DNA of 39,947 nucleotides from Ruminococcus sp. AM36-2AA. GTDB taxonomy: Bacteria > Bacillota > Clostridia > Lachnospirales > Lachnospiraceae. Shown one piece after another: positions 9,354 to 18,112 of this stretch. The stretch is from assembly GCF_003461955.1 (NCBI RefSeq), contig NZ_QTYB01000006.1, forward strand, positions 1-39,947. Reading direction: 5' to 3'. Both the position numbers and the translations under genes were made by a program. The notes under the pieces are model-generated. The model did not search any database. It was not told the DNA's origin and saw only the letters and a program-made list of their open reading frames with translations. Every line of letters begins with the position of its first letter. The first letter of the stretch is position 1.

Positions 9354-10394
9354 ATGAAAGCAAAAAAAGCAGCAGCGATCATGTTATGTGCGGCACTTGG
9401 AGCAGCTATGGTAACAGGTGTCAGCGTCAGTGCAAAGGATAAAGATGAACTGGTACTTTATACATGGGACGGAATGGTTCCTCAGGAAGTGCTGGATGAT
9501 TTTGAAAAAGAAACAGGAACCAAGGTTGTCTATTCTAACTTTGATACCGATGAGACCATGCTTGAGAAACTTTCCCAGGCAAAAGGTGGTGATTACGATG
9601 TGGTAATTGCAGATGATTACATTATCGACAGTGCGGTAAAAGAAGGACTTGTCCAGAAGATCGACAAGGATACTGTTACCAATTTCGGAAACATCAATCC
9701 GCTTTTCCAGGGGCAGTTCTATGATCCGGATGATGAGTACACCGTGCCGTATGGTGCAGGAATCCCGCTGATCGTTTACGATCCGGATCAGGTAGATATT
9801 GATATCAAGGGATACAAAGATCTCTGGGATGAATCTCTGAAAGACAGTGTGGCCATCATCGGAAATTATCGTGTAATCGCAGGAATCACACAGCTTTCCA
9901 TGGGTGAAAGCATGAATGAAGAGGATGTGGATGTGATCGCCAAGACCGGTGAGAGACTGAAAGAGCTTGCACCGAATATCCGCATGATCCAGGATGACAA
10001 TACACAGAATGCCCTGCTCAACGGAGAAGCAAGTGTGGCATTTCTTTACACATCCCAGGTAACACAGGCACTGAAGGATAACCCGGATCTGAAGGTGGTT
10101 TATCCGGAAGAGGGCCTTGGATTTGGTATTCTTGGAACTTTTATCCCAAGTGAAGCACCGAATGCGGAGGCCGCCAATGAATTTATCAATTATATCCTGC
10201 AGCCGGAAGTAACTGCAAAGTGCATCAATTCTGTAGGTTATTATAATACAAACAAGGCAGCAGATGATCTGGTAGATGCGAACCTGGTTGTACCGGATGA
10301 TGTGACCAAGGGTGAGATCGTGCAGAACGTAAGCCAGGAAGCAGAGCAGGAATACAATAAGATCTGGACAGAATTCAAAGCTGCCTGCGATTAA
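9354..10394 (+). CDS. PotD-like extracellular solute-binding protein, free form
   Basis: A 346-residue binding protein of the spermidine/putrescine family. The N-terminus is a signal peptide (MKAKKAAAIMLCAALGAAM) with a likely signal peptidase I site after VSVSA. I see no lipobox Cys at the cleavage site, unusual for a Gram-positive binding protein that must stay near its transporter. By eye alignment with PotD, the segment equivalent to FWMDS reads FGILG, so the conserved Trp and Asp are Gly258 and Leu260, and the Glu of NWTEY is Gly (TWDGM). The ligand may therefore differ from a polyamine. It could serve the upstream A-B-C set, which has no binding protein of its own. Confidence 0.85.
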   Translation: MKAKKAAAIMLCAALGAAMVTGVSVSAKDKDELVLYTWDGMVPQEVLDDFEKETGTKVVYSNFDTDETMLEKLSQAKGGDYDVVIADDYIIDSAVKEGLVQKIDKDTVTNFGNINPLFQGQFYDPDDEYTVPYGAGIPLIVYDPDQVDIDIKGYKDLWDESLKDSVAIIGNYRVIAGITQLSMGESMNEEDVDVIAKTGERLKELAPNIRMIQDDNTQNALLNGEASVAFLYTSQVTQALKDNPDLKVVYPEEGLGFGILGTFIPSEAPNAEAANEFINYILQPEVTAKCINSVGYYNTNKAADDLVDANLVVPDDVTKGEIVQNVSQEAEQEYNKIWTEFKAACD

Positions 10395-10424
10395 GGCAGA
10401 CAGACCAGTAAGGGGGTTTTTCAG

Positions 10425-12065
10425 GTGGAAATATACAAAGGCACATCCGCTTTTTCCGGGATAGCCATTGGAAAAATACTGTATTACCACAGGGGCGAAT
10501 ACCAGATCCGTCAGTCTATGGTAGACAATGTAAAAAAAGAGCTGGATCGTTTGGACCATGCAAGGACAGCAGTAAAGACCCAGATCCAGCATATGTATAA
10601 AAACGGAGCACCCCTCCCAAAAGAGCAGGAGCTGACATTGAAACGTCAGCTGAAGCTCTTAAGCGGAGGCAGTTTCCAGCGGGCTGTAGAGAGCATGATC
10701 ACAACAGAAAAGGTCAGTGCGGCTTATGCGGTCCAGACAACCAGAGATGAGCTTGCCAATGTATTTCGCAAGCTGGAAGACGAGGCTGTCAAGGAACAGA
10801 TCGAAAATATCCGGGAGATCTCAGAACTTCTGATCGGCGCCATGGGTGGTTCCCATGCGCGGATCAATCTGGGAGATGAGCCGGTGATCCTTGCGGCAGA
10901 GCAGATTTCCCCAAATGAACTTCTGGAGATGAACAAATCCAGCCTTCTGGCAATAGTCATGCATCAGGGATCAATCATTTCCCATGTATCGATTATGGCG
11001 AAATCCATGGCAGTGCCTACACTGGTGGAAGTGGAGATACAGAAGGAGTGGGACGGCCATATGGCCATTGTGGATGGATATACAGGAACTCTGTATATTG
11101 ATCCGGAACCGGAACTTCTGAAAGAATATGAGATCCGCCACAGGGCAGATATGGAAGAACGGGAAGAACTCTTAAGACTTCGTAATCAGGAGGATATCAC
11201 AGCCGATGGAAAACAGATCAAACTTCTGGCCAATATCGGAAATTTGGATGATCTGAATACGGTTCTTTATTACGGAGCTACAGGCATCGGTCTCCTTCGA
11301 AGTGAATTTCAGTATCTTGGAAGAGAAAATTACCCGAGAGAGAACGAGCTGTTCCGTGCTTATAAGAAGGTAGCGGAGGATATGGAAGGCCGTCCGGTTG
11401 TGATCCGTACCGTAGATCTGGGTGCAGATCGGCAGGCAGAATATATGGCCATCCCGGATGAAGTCAATCCTATGATGGGAAACCGCGGTATCCGACTTTG
11501 CCTTGACCGGAAAAAAATGTTCAAAGCCCAGCTTCGTGCCATTTACCGGGCAAGTGCCTATGGAAACATCAGTCTGATGTATCCGATGATCACATCGGAG
11601 GAAGAACTGGATGAGATCGAAAAACTGATCCAGGAGGTAAAAAAAGGCCTGGATGAGAAGAATATTCCCTACAAAAATATCCGTACCGGAATCATGATCG
11701 AAACACCGGCTGCAGTTATGATCAGCGAGGAACTGGGAAAACGTGTGGATTTCTTAAGCCTTGGAACCAATGACCTGACCCAGTATACCCTGGCTATGGA
11801 CAGGCAGAATCTTCTTCTGAAAAACAAATACAATGACCATCATCCTGCGCTTGTGAAGATGATCCGGATGGTGACAGAAGCAGGACATAAATCCGGATGT
11901 AATGTTTACATATGTGGGGAGCTGGCAGCAGATTCCAATCTTACAGAGAAATTTATCCAGATGGGAGTGGATGGACTTTCTGTGGTTCCGGCATGTGTAC
12001 TTCCGGTACGAAAAGCAATCCGTGCAGCATTTGCAGATGCGTCAAACAGGCCGGAAGAGCAATAG
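10425..12065 (+). CDS. PTS enzyme I paralog (PEP-protein phosphotransferase)
   Basis: A 546-residue protein with the full enzyme I layout: N-terminal HPr-binding and swivelling domain, then a PEP-binding barrel. The phospho-His is seen in SIISHVSIMAKS (His187). The PEP site is shown by LLRSEF, NRGIRL, IMIETPAA, SLGTNDLTQY and CGELAAD. The usual Thr before Ser-His is Ile here. The start is GTG at 10425, eight bases after AGGGGG. It is about 25 residues shorter than typical PtsI, and no HPr or sugar permease gene is nearby. It lies 30 bp after the binding protein gene in the same operon and ends before a strong terminator. It may be the general PtsI or a specialised paralog regulating or energising transport; the genome copy number would decide. 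Confidence 0.82.
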   Translation: MEIYKGTSAFSGIAIGKILYYHRGEYQIRQSMVDNVKKELDRLDHARTAVKTQIQHMYKNGAPLPKEQELTLKRQLKLLSGGSFQRAVESMITTEKVSAAYAVQTTRDELANVFRKLEDEAVKEQIENIREISELLIGAMGGSHARINLGDEPVILAAEQISPNELLEMNKSSLLAIVMHQGSIISHVSIMAKSMAVPTLVEVEIQKEWDGHMAIVDGYTGTLYIDPEPELLKEYEIRHRADMEEREELLRLRNQEDITADGKQIKLLANIGNLDDLNTVLYYGATGIGLLRSEFQYLGRENYPRENELFRAYKKVAEDMEGRPVVIRTVDLGADRQAEYMAIPDEVNPMMGNRGIRLCLDRKKMFKAQLRAIYRASAYGNISLMYPMITSEEELDEIEKLIQEVKKGLDEKNIPYKNIRTGIMIETPAAVMISEELGKRVDFLSLGTNDLTQYTLAMDRQNLLLKNKYNDHHPALVKMIRMVTEAGHKSGCNVYICGELAADSNLTEKFIQMGVDGLSVVPACVLPVRKAIRAAFADASNRPEEQ

Positions 12066-12112
12066 TATCTGAGATTATAGGAGATCCTTTTTCTGAAAAA
12101 CAGAAACAAATA

Positions 12113-12165
12113 AAAATCCTGAGAATTTCTATGTTATATTTCGCATAGGATTCTCAGGATTTTTT
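12113..12165. terminator. Bidirectional terminator
   Basis: AAAATCCTGAGAAT pairs with ATTCTCAGGATTTT, and the inner CTATG with CATAG, around a short AT-rich loop. T runs follow on both strands. It ends the pot operon on the plus strand and the homocysteine methyltransferase gene on the minus strand. Confidence 0.9.
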
Positions 12166-12220
12166 GTATGATTACCATGCTGGAAATTCCAGGTGGATAT
12201 TTCAAATCCGCTTTGTTAAG

Positions 12221-13099
12221 TTATCGAAGTCCGAGAACACGTGCGGTTTCTGAAATAAATTCCGGTGTAGTACCGCAGCATCCGCCAATCACAGAAGCTC
12301 CGTTCTCAACAAGCACCTTCATATAGCCTGCAAAATCAGCAGGTGTCATGCTGTAAACGGCATTACCAAGATCATCGATCTGCGGCATTCCCGCGTTCGG
12401 TTTGGCGATAACCGGAATGGAAACATTCTCTTTGATATTACGGACAACAGATACCAGCTGATCCGGACCAACAGAGCAGTTGATGCCGACTGCACTGGCA
12501 CCGGCAGCTTCGAGGGACATAGCAGCCTCTACGGCATTGCCGCCGCTGAAGATACTTCCGTCTGCTTCTACAGTCACAGTACAGATGATCGGGAGATCGC
12601 AGACACTCTGGCAGGCATCTACAGCAGCCAGTGTCTCTTCAATATTGATCATGGTTTCCGCTACGATAAGATCCACACCTGCGTCACGGAGATAACCGAT
12701 CTGTTCCTGATAGGTTTCGAAGGCTTTTTCGTAGGTCATATCACCGGCCGGGGCCATCATCTTACCGGTTGTGGTGATATCTCCCGCAACATAAACGCCC
12801 TCCGGTGTGATCTCTTTGGTGTAGCCGGCCAGGGTATGGTTGATCTGCTCAATCTGATCTTCCAGACCGTGCATGGTGAGATTAATGCGGTTTCCACCGA
12901 ATGTAGGTGCATAAATAATATGGCTTCCTGCTTCAATATAAGCTTTCTGAAGGGACTGGATCACATCTTTGTGCTCAAGCACCCAGCTCTCTGTGCAGAC
13001 ACCTCTTGGCATTCCTGCTTTCATCAGGTTGGAACCGGTAGCACCATCCAGCAGCAGGACATGGTTCTCAGTCAGTTTCTGAAATTCCTGTTTTGTCAT
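12221..13099 (-). CDS. Homocysteine S-methyltransferase family protein
   Basis: A 292-residue enzyme of the Pfam S-methyl_trans family. It transfers a methyl group from a donor (S-methylmethionine, betaine or methyl-folate, depending on subfamily) to homocysteine to make methionine. The N-terminal LLLDGATGSNL opens the barrel. The zinc ligands are the Cys of GINCSVGP and the pair in GGCCGTTPE near the C-terminus. It corresponds to MmuM, BHMT or the isolated first domain of MetH, and nothing in the sequence settles the methyl donor. AAGGAGG precedes the start. A leader that can pair with this ribosome site is described separately. A weak promoter (-10 TAAAAT read on the minus strand at 13188-13193) would give an 80-nt leader. 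Confidence 0.85.
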   Translation of the reverse strand: MTKQEFQKLTENHVLLLDGATGSNLMKAGMPRGVCTESWVLEHKDVIQSLQKAYIEAGSHIIYAPTFGGNRINLTMHGLEDQIEQINHTLAGYTKEITPEGVYVAGDITTTGKMMAPAGDMTYEKAFETYQEQIGYLRDAGVDLIVAETMINIEETLAAVDACQSVCDLPIICTVTVEADGSIFSGGNAVEAAMSLEAAGASAVGINCSVGPDQLVSVVRNIKENVSIPVIAKPNAGMPQIDDLGNAVYSMTPADFAGYMKVLVENGASVIGGCCGTTPEFISETARVLGLR

Positions 13100-13112
13100 A
13101 TGTTTATATCCT

Positions 13113-13150
13113 CCTTATGGCAGCCAATCACGGTTGGCAAAAAAATAAGG
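13113..13150 (-). promoter_or_regulatory. Leader hairpin that can mask the ribosome site
   Basis: In the minus-strand transcript, CCTTAT (13150-13145) can pair with ATAAGG (13118-13113), which is the first part of the AAGGAGG ribosome site of the homocysteine methyltransferase gene. Between them GCCAA and TTGGC (13138-13134 and 13127-13123) form an inner stem. The fold would reduce translation. I do not recognise a known riboswitch consensus. Confidence 0.4.
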
Positions 13151-13220
13151 CTCCTCCTGTAACTGCTGCACTCATTGCCGTGGGTCTATTTTAACATAGG
13201 AGAGAAGAATAATAAAGACC

Positions 13221-13249
13221 TTGCGTAATAAATGACAGGATTGTATAAT
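13221..13249 (+). promoter_or_regulatory. Sigma-A promoter of the CpsB-like gene
   Basis: TTGCGT (13221-13226), a 17-bp spacer and a perfect TATAAT (13244-13249). The start site would be near 13256, so an ATG at 13232 cannot be used and translation from 13304 is supported. Confidence 0.8.
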
Positions 13250-13303
13250 AGCCACGAGAGAAAACACAGAGATACTGCTAAGAGAAATGAAAGGATTGTT
13301 TTG

Positions 13304-14023
13304 ATGAAAGGACTTTATGATATTCATTGCCATATTCTGCCAGGGGTAGATGATGGCGCAAGGAATATGGAAGAATCCCTGTGGATGCTGAGTAAAGAAT
13401 ATAAAGAAGGCGTGCGACATGTAATACTGACACCCCATTTTCGATATGAAATGTTTGAGCCACATATGAATATTGTAACAAGACAGTTTATGCAGCTGAG
13501 AAGAGAAGCCATCAAGATCGGACAGGGTGACCTGCAGCTTTATCTGGGCTGTGAACTGCATTCCAGTATGGATATGGTAGAATGCCTGAAAAAAGGCCGG
13601 AGACTTACATTGGCCGGTTCCAGATATGTACTTGTAGAATTCAGTAACAGTGATGAAAAGAGTTATATAGAAGAAAGGGTACGAAGTCTTCTGATGAACG
13701 GATTTATTCCGATCATTGCCCATGCAGAACGTTATAAGGCGACCAGAAGCGATATCAGGTTTCTTGAAGAGTTAAGAGAAGCAGGGGCTTATATCCAGAT
13801 CAATGCGGATACGATCAGCGGAGAAAGTGGATTTGGAGCGAAATTATTCGCGAAAAAACTGATGAAACAGGGAATCCTGGATTTTGTAGGCTCAGACGGG
13901 CACCGGCAGAATGAAAGAATCCCCCAGATTGGTAAATGCGCTGCAAAAATGGAAAAAATAATGGGAAAAGAATATGTAAAAAAAATACTGATCGATAATC
14001 CGGGAAAGATCACAGAACGTTAG
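13304..14023 (+). CDS. CpsB/YwqE-type PHP-domain tyrosine phosphatase
   Basis: A 239-residue metal-dependent phosphatase of the PHP fold. Metal-binding motifs in order are DIHCHILPGVDDG (His8, His10), TPHF, LGCELH, IAHAERY and GSDGH. In Firmicutes this family (CpsB, YwqE, CapC) removes phosphate from bacterial tyrosine kinases that control capsule or exopolysaccharide export. No such kinase or capsule polymerase gene is present in the window, so the partner lies elsewhere. The start at 13304 follows AAAGGA and lies downstream of a clear promoter. It is followed 86 bp later by glmS, which supplies amino sugars for the same envelope polymers. Confidence 0.85.
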   Translation: MKGLYDIHCHILPGVDDGARNMEESLWMLSKEYKEGVRHVILTPHFRYEMFEPHMNIVTRQFMQLRREAIKIGQGDLQLYLGCELHSSMDMVECLKKGRRLTLAGSRYVLVEFSNSDEKSYIEERVRSLLMNGFIPIIAHAERYKATRSDIRFLEELREAGAYIQINADTISGESGFGAKLFAKKLMKQGILDFVGSDGHRQNERIPQIGKCAAKMEKIMGKEYVKKILIDNPGKITER

Positions 14024-14109
14024 GGAAAAAGTATTTATCGCAAAAAAAAGAAATATGTGATATACTTTCACAGAAAAAATGTTATACATATTATAAAGGA
14101 GACTAGAAT

Positions 14110-15948
14110 ATGTGTGGAATAGTAGGTTTTACAGGTAAGCATCAGGCAGCACCGATTTTGCTGGATGGCCTTTCGAAACTTGAATACAGAGGATATGATT
14201 CCGCCGGTATCGCAGTGCGTGACGGTGATAAAGAAACAGAAGTCATTAAGGCAAAAGGTCGCCTTAAAGTTCTGATCGAGAAGACTAATGGAGGAGAATC
14301 GGTTCCGGGAACCTGTGGCATTGGCCATACGAGATGGGCAACACATGGAGAGCCATCCGAGACGAATGCACACCCGCATGTCAGTGAAAATGGAAATGTT
14401 GTTGCCGTACACAACGGCATCATTGAGAACTACCAGGAGCTGAAGGCCAAACTTCTCCGCAAAGGATATACTTTTTATTCTGCTACGGATACAGAAGTTG
14501 CGGTAAACCTTGTGGATTATTATTATAAGAAATATGGAGAATCACCGGTTGAGGCAGTCGGCCATGCAATGGTACGTATCCGTGGTTCTTATGCACTTGC
14601 AATGATGTTCCGTGACTATCCAGGAGAGATTTTTGTGGCAAGAAAAGACAGCCCGATGATCCTCGGAGTAGGCGATGGGGAATCTTATATTGCGTCAGAT
14701 GTTCCGGCAATCCTGAAATATACAAGAAATGTTTATTATATTGGAAATCAGGAGATGGCTCATGTGAAAAAGGGAGAGATCACCTTTTACAATCTGGATG
14801 GAGAAGAGATCGAGAAGGAACTCAAGACGATCGAGTGGGATGCGGAAGCAGCAGAGAAGGCCGGATTTGAACATTTCATGATGAAAGAGATCCATGAGCA
14901 GCCGAAGGCAGTTTCTGATACAATCAATTCGGTTGTAAAAGATGGAAAAATTGATCTTTCCGAGGTTGGACTGGATGAGGATACGATCAGGAATGTCAGC
15001 CAGATCTATATCGTTGCCTGCGGCTCCGCATATCATGTCGGTATGGCAGCACAGTATGTGTTTGAAGATCTGGCACGTATCCCGGTACGTGTAGAGCTGG
15101 CATCAGAATTTCGATATCGTAATCCGATCCTGGACAAAAACGGCCTTGCGATCATTGTCAGTCAGTCCGGTGAGACAGCAGACAGCCTTGCGGCACTCCG
15201 CGAATGTAAAGCCAGAGGGATCCGTACACTTGCTATTGTGAATGTTATCGGTTCTTCTATTGCAAGAGAGGCAGACAATGTATTTTATACACTTGCAGGT
15301 CCGGAGATTTCTGTTGCGACCACGAAGGCTTACAGTACACAGCTGATCGCAGCCTATGTGCTGGCACTCCAGTTTGCGAAGATCAGAAGTGAGATCACAG
15401 AAGAACAGTGTGATGCCTATGTAAAAGAACTGAAGACACTCCCGGAGAAAATCAAGAGAATTCTTGAGGATAAGGAAAGACTGCAGTGGTTTGCTTCCAA
15501 ACAGGCCAATGCCAAGGATATTTTCTTTATCGGAAGAGGAATTGATTATGCCATCAGTCTTGAGGGAAGTCTTAAGATGAAGGAGATCAGTTATATTCAT
15601 TCTGAGGCATATGCAGCCGGTGAGCTGAAACATGGAACGATTTCACTGATCGAGGATGGAACTCTTGTGATCGGTGTTCTGACACAGCCGAAACTTTACG
15701 AAAAAACCATCAGTAACATGGTTGAGTGCAAGAGCCGTGGTGCATATCTGATGGGACTTACAACATTTGGAAATTATAATACTGAAGATACTGCAGATTT
15801 CACGGTATATATTCCAAAGACAGATCCGCATTTTGCAACATCCCTGGCGGTGATCCCGTTACAGCTTCTGGGTTACTATGTAAGTGTAAACAAAGGCCTG
15901 GATGTGGATAAACCAAGAAATCTTGCCAAAAGTGTTACCGTAGAATAA
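14110..15948 (+). CDS. glmS: Glutamine-fructose-6-phosphate aminotransferase
   Basis: A 612-residue enzyme making glucosamine-6-phosphate from fructose-6-phosphate and glutamine, the first step to UDP-GlcNAc for peptidoglycan and polysaccharides. The N-terminal glutaminase domain begins MCGIVGFTG, with the catalytic Cys becoming residue 1 after Met removal. Two SIS domains follow (CGSAYHVG, SQSGETADSLAAL, then the second). The C-terminus DKPRNLAKSVTVE is the conserved substrate and ammonia-channel end. AAAGGAG precedes the start. The 86-bp gap to the upstream gene is too short for a glmS ribozyme, common in Bacilli, so another control is expected. Possible promoter elements (TATACT near 14060) are weak. 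Confidence 0.96.
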   Translation: MCGIVGFTGKHQAAPILLDGLSKLEYRGYDSAGIAVRDGDKETEVIKAKGRLKVLIEKTNGGESVPGTCGIGHTRWATHGEPSETNAHPHVSENGNVVAVHNGIIENYQELKAKLLRKGYTFYSATDTEVAVNLVDYYYKKYGESPVEAVGHAMVRIRGSYALAMMFRDYPGEIFVARKDSPMILGVGDGESYIASDVPAILKYTRNVYYIGNQEMAHVKKGEITFYNLDGEEIEKELKTIEWDAEAAEKAGFEHFMMKEIHEQPKAVSDTINSVVKDGKIDLSEVGLDEDTIRNVSQIYIVACGSAYHVGMAAQYVFEDLARIPVRVELASEFRYRNPILDKNGLAIIVSQSGETADSLAALRECKARGIRTLAIVNVIGSSIAREADNVFYTLAGPEISVATTKAYSTQLIAAYVLALQFAKIRSEITEEQCDAYVKELKTLPEKIKRILEDKERLQWFASKQANAKDIFFIGRGIDYAISLEGSLKMKEISYIHSEAYAAGELKHGTISLIEDGTLVIGVLTQPKLYEKTISNMVECKSRGAYLMGLTTFGNYNTEDTADFTVYIPKTDPHFATSLAVIPLQLLGYYVSVNKGLDVDKPRNLAKSVTVE

Positions 15949-15964
15949 TTTTTTTCATAATAAT

Positions 15965-16038
15965 AAAAAAACGCCTGCACCACAGTCGTCGGCCAGAAGT
16001 TATGAATTCTGGACCGGCATGTAATGCAGGCGTTTTTG
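15965..16038. terminator. Bidirectional terminator with nested stem
   Basis: The outer arms AAAAACGCCTGCA and TGCAGGCGTTTTT (15967-15979, 16025-16037) pair perfectly. Inside them a second stem, CCAGAA with TTCTGG, closes around GTTATGAA. The A and T ends serve both glmS (plus) and rfbD (minus). Confidence 0.88.
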
Positions 16039-16054
16039 TGCTATTTACAGAAAT

Positions 16055-16987
16055 TTACAGAATTTCTTTCAGATAACGCTCCAGAGCATCCTGCCATGTT
16101 GGAAGAGGCTGGAAGCCGTTCTTTACAAGTTTGGATTTATCCAGGCGGCTGTTGAAAGGACGGACCGCTTTGGAAACACCATATTCCGCAGTTGTAACAG
16201 GGGAAACCTGCACATTTTCGTATTCTTTATGTCCGAGGGCAGCGGCCTGACGGAAGATTTCTTTTGTAAAATCGTACCAGCTGATGTAGCCGCCCTCGTT
16301 GGTTGCATGATAGTAACCATATTTATCGGTCTCGATCATGTCAACCAGAAGGCGGGCAAGATCGTAAGTATAAGTCGGAGTTCCGATCTGATCACTGACA
16401 ACGGTAAGTTTGTCGTGAGTTTTTCCAAGATTTACCATAGTACGGATAAAGTTCTTTCCGTTTTTGCCGAATACCCAGGCAATACGTACGATAAAGAATT
16501 TATCAACAGTGCCGGATACTGCCAGCTCGCCGTCAAGCTTGGTCTGGCCGTATACATTCTGGGGAGCGTAGTCTTTGCAGTCCGGATCCCATGGAGTAGT
16601 TCCCTGGCCGTCAAAAACATAGTCTGTGGAAATGTACATCATTTTGATGCCGAGCTCTTTACAGATGTCCGCAATGTTCTGGGTTCCCACAACATTGACA
16701 AGACGTACTTTTTCGCGGTTTTCCTCATCCTCTGCAGCATCTACGGCTGTCCATGCAGCACAGTGTACCACTGCATCCGGATTTACTTCGCGAATGGCTT
16801 TTGCTACTGCTTCTTTATCTGTGATATCCAGCTGGACATAAGGCATGGTGGTAACCGGAGTACCATCTGCAATGCCGCTGTAGGAAGGTGCAATGTCGCT
16901 TCCTACGCCTTCATGTCCACGGCTGGACAGTTCATTCATCACGTCATGGCCAAGCTGGCCGCCAACGCCTGTTACGAAAAATTTCAT
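16055..16987 (-). CDS. rfbD: dTDP-4-dehydrorhamnose reductase
   Basis: A 310-residue short-chain reductase for the last step of dTDP-L-rhamnose synthesis (NADPH reduction of dTDP-4-keto-L-rhamnose). The nucleotide motif TGVGGQLG is at the N-terminus, followed by YISTDYVFDG and the catalytic Tyr/Lys of YGQTKLDGE. It overlaps rfbB by four bases (ATGA), so it is the last gene of an rfbA-rfbB-rfbD unit. The epimerase RfbC, needed between RfbB and RfbD, is not in the window. Confidence 0.92.
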   Translation of the reverse strand: MKFFVTGVGGQLGHDVMNELSSRGHEGVGSDIAPSYSGIADGTPVTTMPYVQLDITDKEAVAKAIREVNPDAVVHCAAWTAVDAAEDEENREKVRLVNVVGTQNIADICKELGIKMMYISTDYVFDGQGTTPWDPDCKDYAPQNVYGQTKLDGELAVSGTVDKFFIVRIAWVFGKNGKNFIRTMVNLGKTHDKLTVVSDQIGTPTYTYDLARLLVDMIETDKYGYYHATNEGGYISWYDFTKEIFRQAAALGHKEYENVQVSPVTTAEYGVSKAVRPFNSRLDKSKLVKNGFQPLPTWQDALERYLKEIL

Positions 16988-18018
16988 GCTTTAACCTCCT
17001 CGCGGTTTCCATACATTTTTTCGTAGTAATTCTGGTACTCACCGGAGATGATGGTTTCCCACCATTCCTTGTTGTCAAGGTACCATTTGATGGTCTTTTT
17101 GATTCCGTCTGCAAATTTTGTCTCCGGAAGCCAGCCAAGTTCGTTATGGATCTTGGTCGGGTCGATAGCGTAGCGCATGTCATGGCCTTTACGGTCTGCC
17201 ACGTGTGTGATCAGGCTTTCCGGTTTGCCAAGTTCCTTGCAGATCAGTTTTACGATATCGATGTTTTTCATCTCGTTATGTCCGCCTACATTGTAAACCT
17301 CGCCTACACGTCCTTTGTGGATGATCAGGTCAATGGCACGGCAGTGATCCTCAACATAGAGCCAGTCGCGGACGTTTTCGCCTTTTCCGTAAACCGGGAG
17401 CGGTTTGTCATTGAGAGCGTTGGCGATCATCAGAGGAATCAGCTTTTCCGGGAAGTGATACGGGCCGTAGTTGTTGGAGCAGCGGCTGATGGTCACAGGC
17501 AGGCCGTAGGTTCTGTGGTATGCGAGAACAAGAAGGTCAGCACCTGCTTTGGAGGAGCTGTATGGGCTGCTTGTATGGATCGGAGTTTCCTCTGTGAAGA
17601 AGAGGTCCGGTCTGTCAAGAGGAAGATCTCCGTAAACCTCATCTGTGGAAACCTGATGATAACGCTGGATTCCGTATTTACGGCAGGCATCCATGAGAAC
17701 AGCAGTACCCTTGATGTTGGTGTCAAGGAATACCTCCGGGTTTTCGATGGAACGGTCTACGTGGCTCTCAGCTGCGAAGTTTACCACGATGTCCGGATGC
17801 TCTTCCTCGAAAAGCTTGTAAACAGCGTCACGGTCTGTGATGCTCTCCTTTACAAAGCGGAAGTTCGGTTTGTCCATAACCGGTGCAAGAGTGGAAAGGT
17901 TTCCTGCGTAAGTCAGGCAGTCCAGGCATACGATACGATAGTCCGGATGAGCCTCCATCATATGAAAAATAAAGTTGCTTCCGATAAATCCGGCACCGCC
18001 GGTAACAATGATTGTCAT
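16984..18018 (-). CDS. rfbB: dTDP-glucose 4,6-dehydratase
   Basis: A 344-residue extended short-chain dehydrogenase converting dTDP-glucose to dTDP-4-keto-6-deoxyglucose. TGGAGFIGSN binds NAD. STDEVYGDL carries the active-site Asp-Glu pair of the dehydratase, and YSSSKAG carries the catalytic Tyr and Lys. SRCSNNYGPYHFPEKLIPL is the family signature. AAAGGAG lies before the start on the minus strand. A 94-bp gap separates it from rfbA; that gap has a small TCCGT/ACGGA hairpin but no T run, so read-through from rfbA is expected. Confidence 0.95.
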   Translation of the reverse strand: MTIIVTGGAGFIGSNFIFHMMEAHPDYRIVCLDCLTYAGNLSTLAPVMDKPNFRFVKESITDRDAVYKLFEEEHPDIVVNFAAESHVDRSIENPEVFLDTNIKGTAVLMDACRKYGIQRYHQVSTDEVYGDLPLDRPDLFFTEETPIHTSSPYSSSKAGADLLVLAYHRTYGLPVTISRCSNNYGPYHFPEKLIPLMIANALNDKPLPVYGKGENVRDWLYVEDHCRAIDLIIHKGRVGEVYNVGGHNEMKNIDIVKLICKELGKPESLITHVADRKGHDMRYAIDPTKIHNELGWLPETKFADGIKKTIKWYLDNKEWWETIISGEYQNYYEKMYGNREEVKA

Positions 18019-18112
18019 AAAAAATCTCCTTTATAATATGAATGATTGATCTTATGCGGATTCCGTCGGAACGGAGCCCGCCGGTAAATACAGTGTTAAA
18101 AAACAGGTCGGC

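Noticed and set aside
14024..14109. A glmS ribozyme upstream of glmS
   Set aside because: The gap to the upstream gene is only 86 bp, too short for the ribozyme, and its core sequence is not seen.
16888..18036. A 382-codon open frame antisense to rfbD/rfbB
   Set aside because: Shadow of two well-recognised dTDP-sugar genes.
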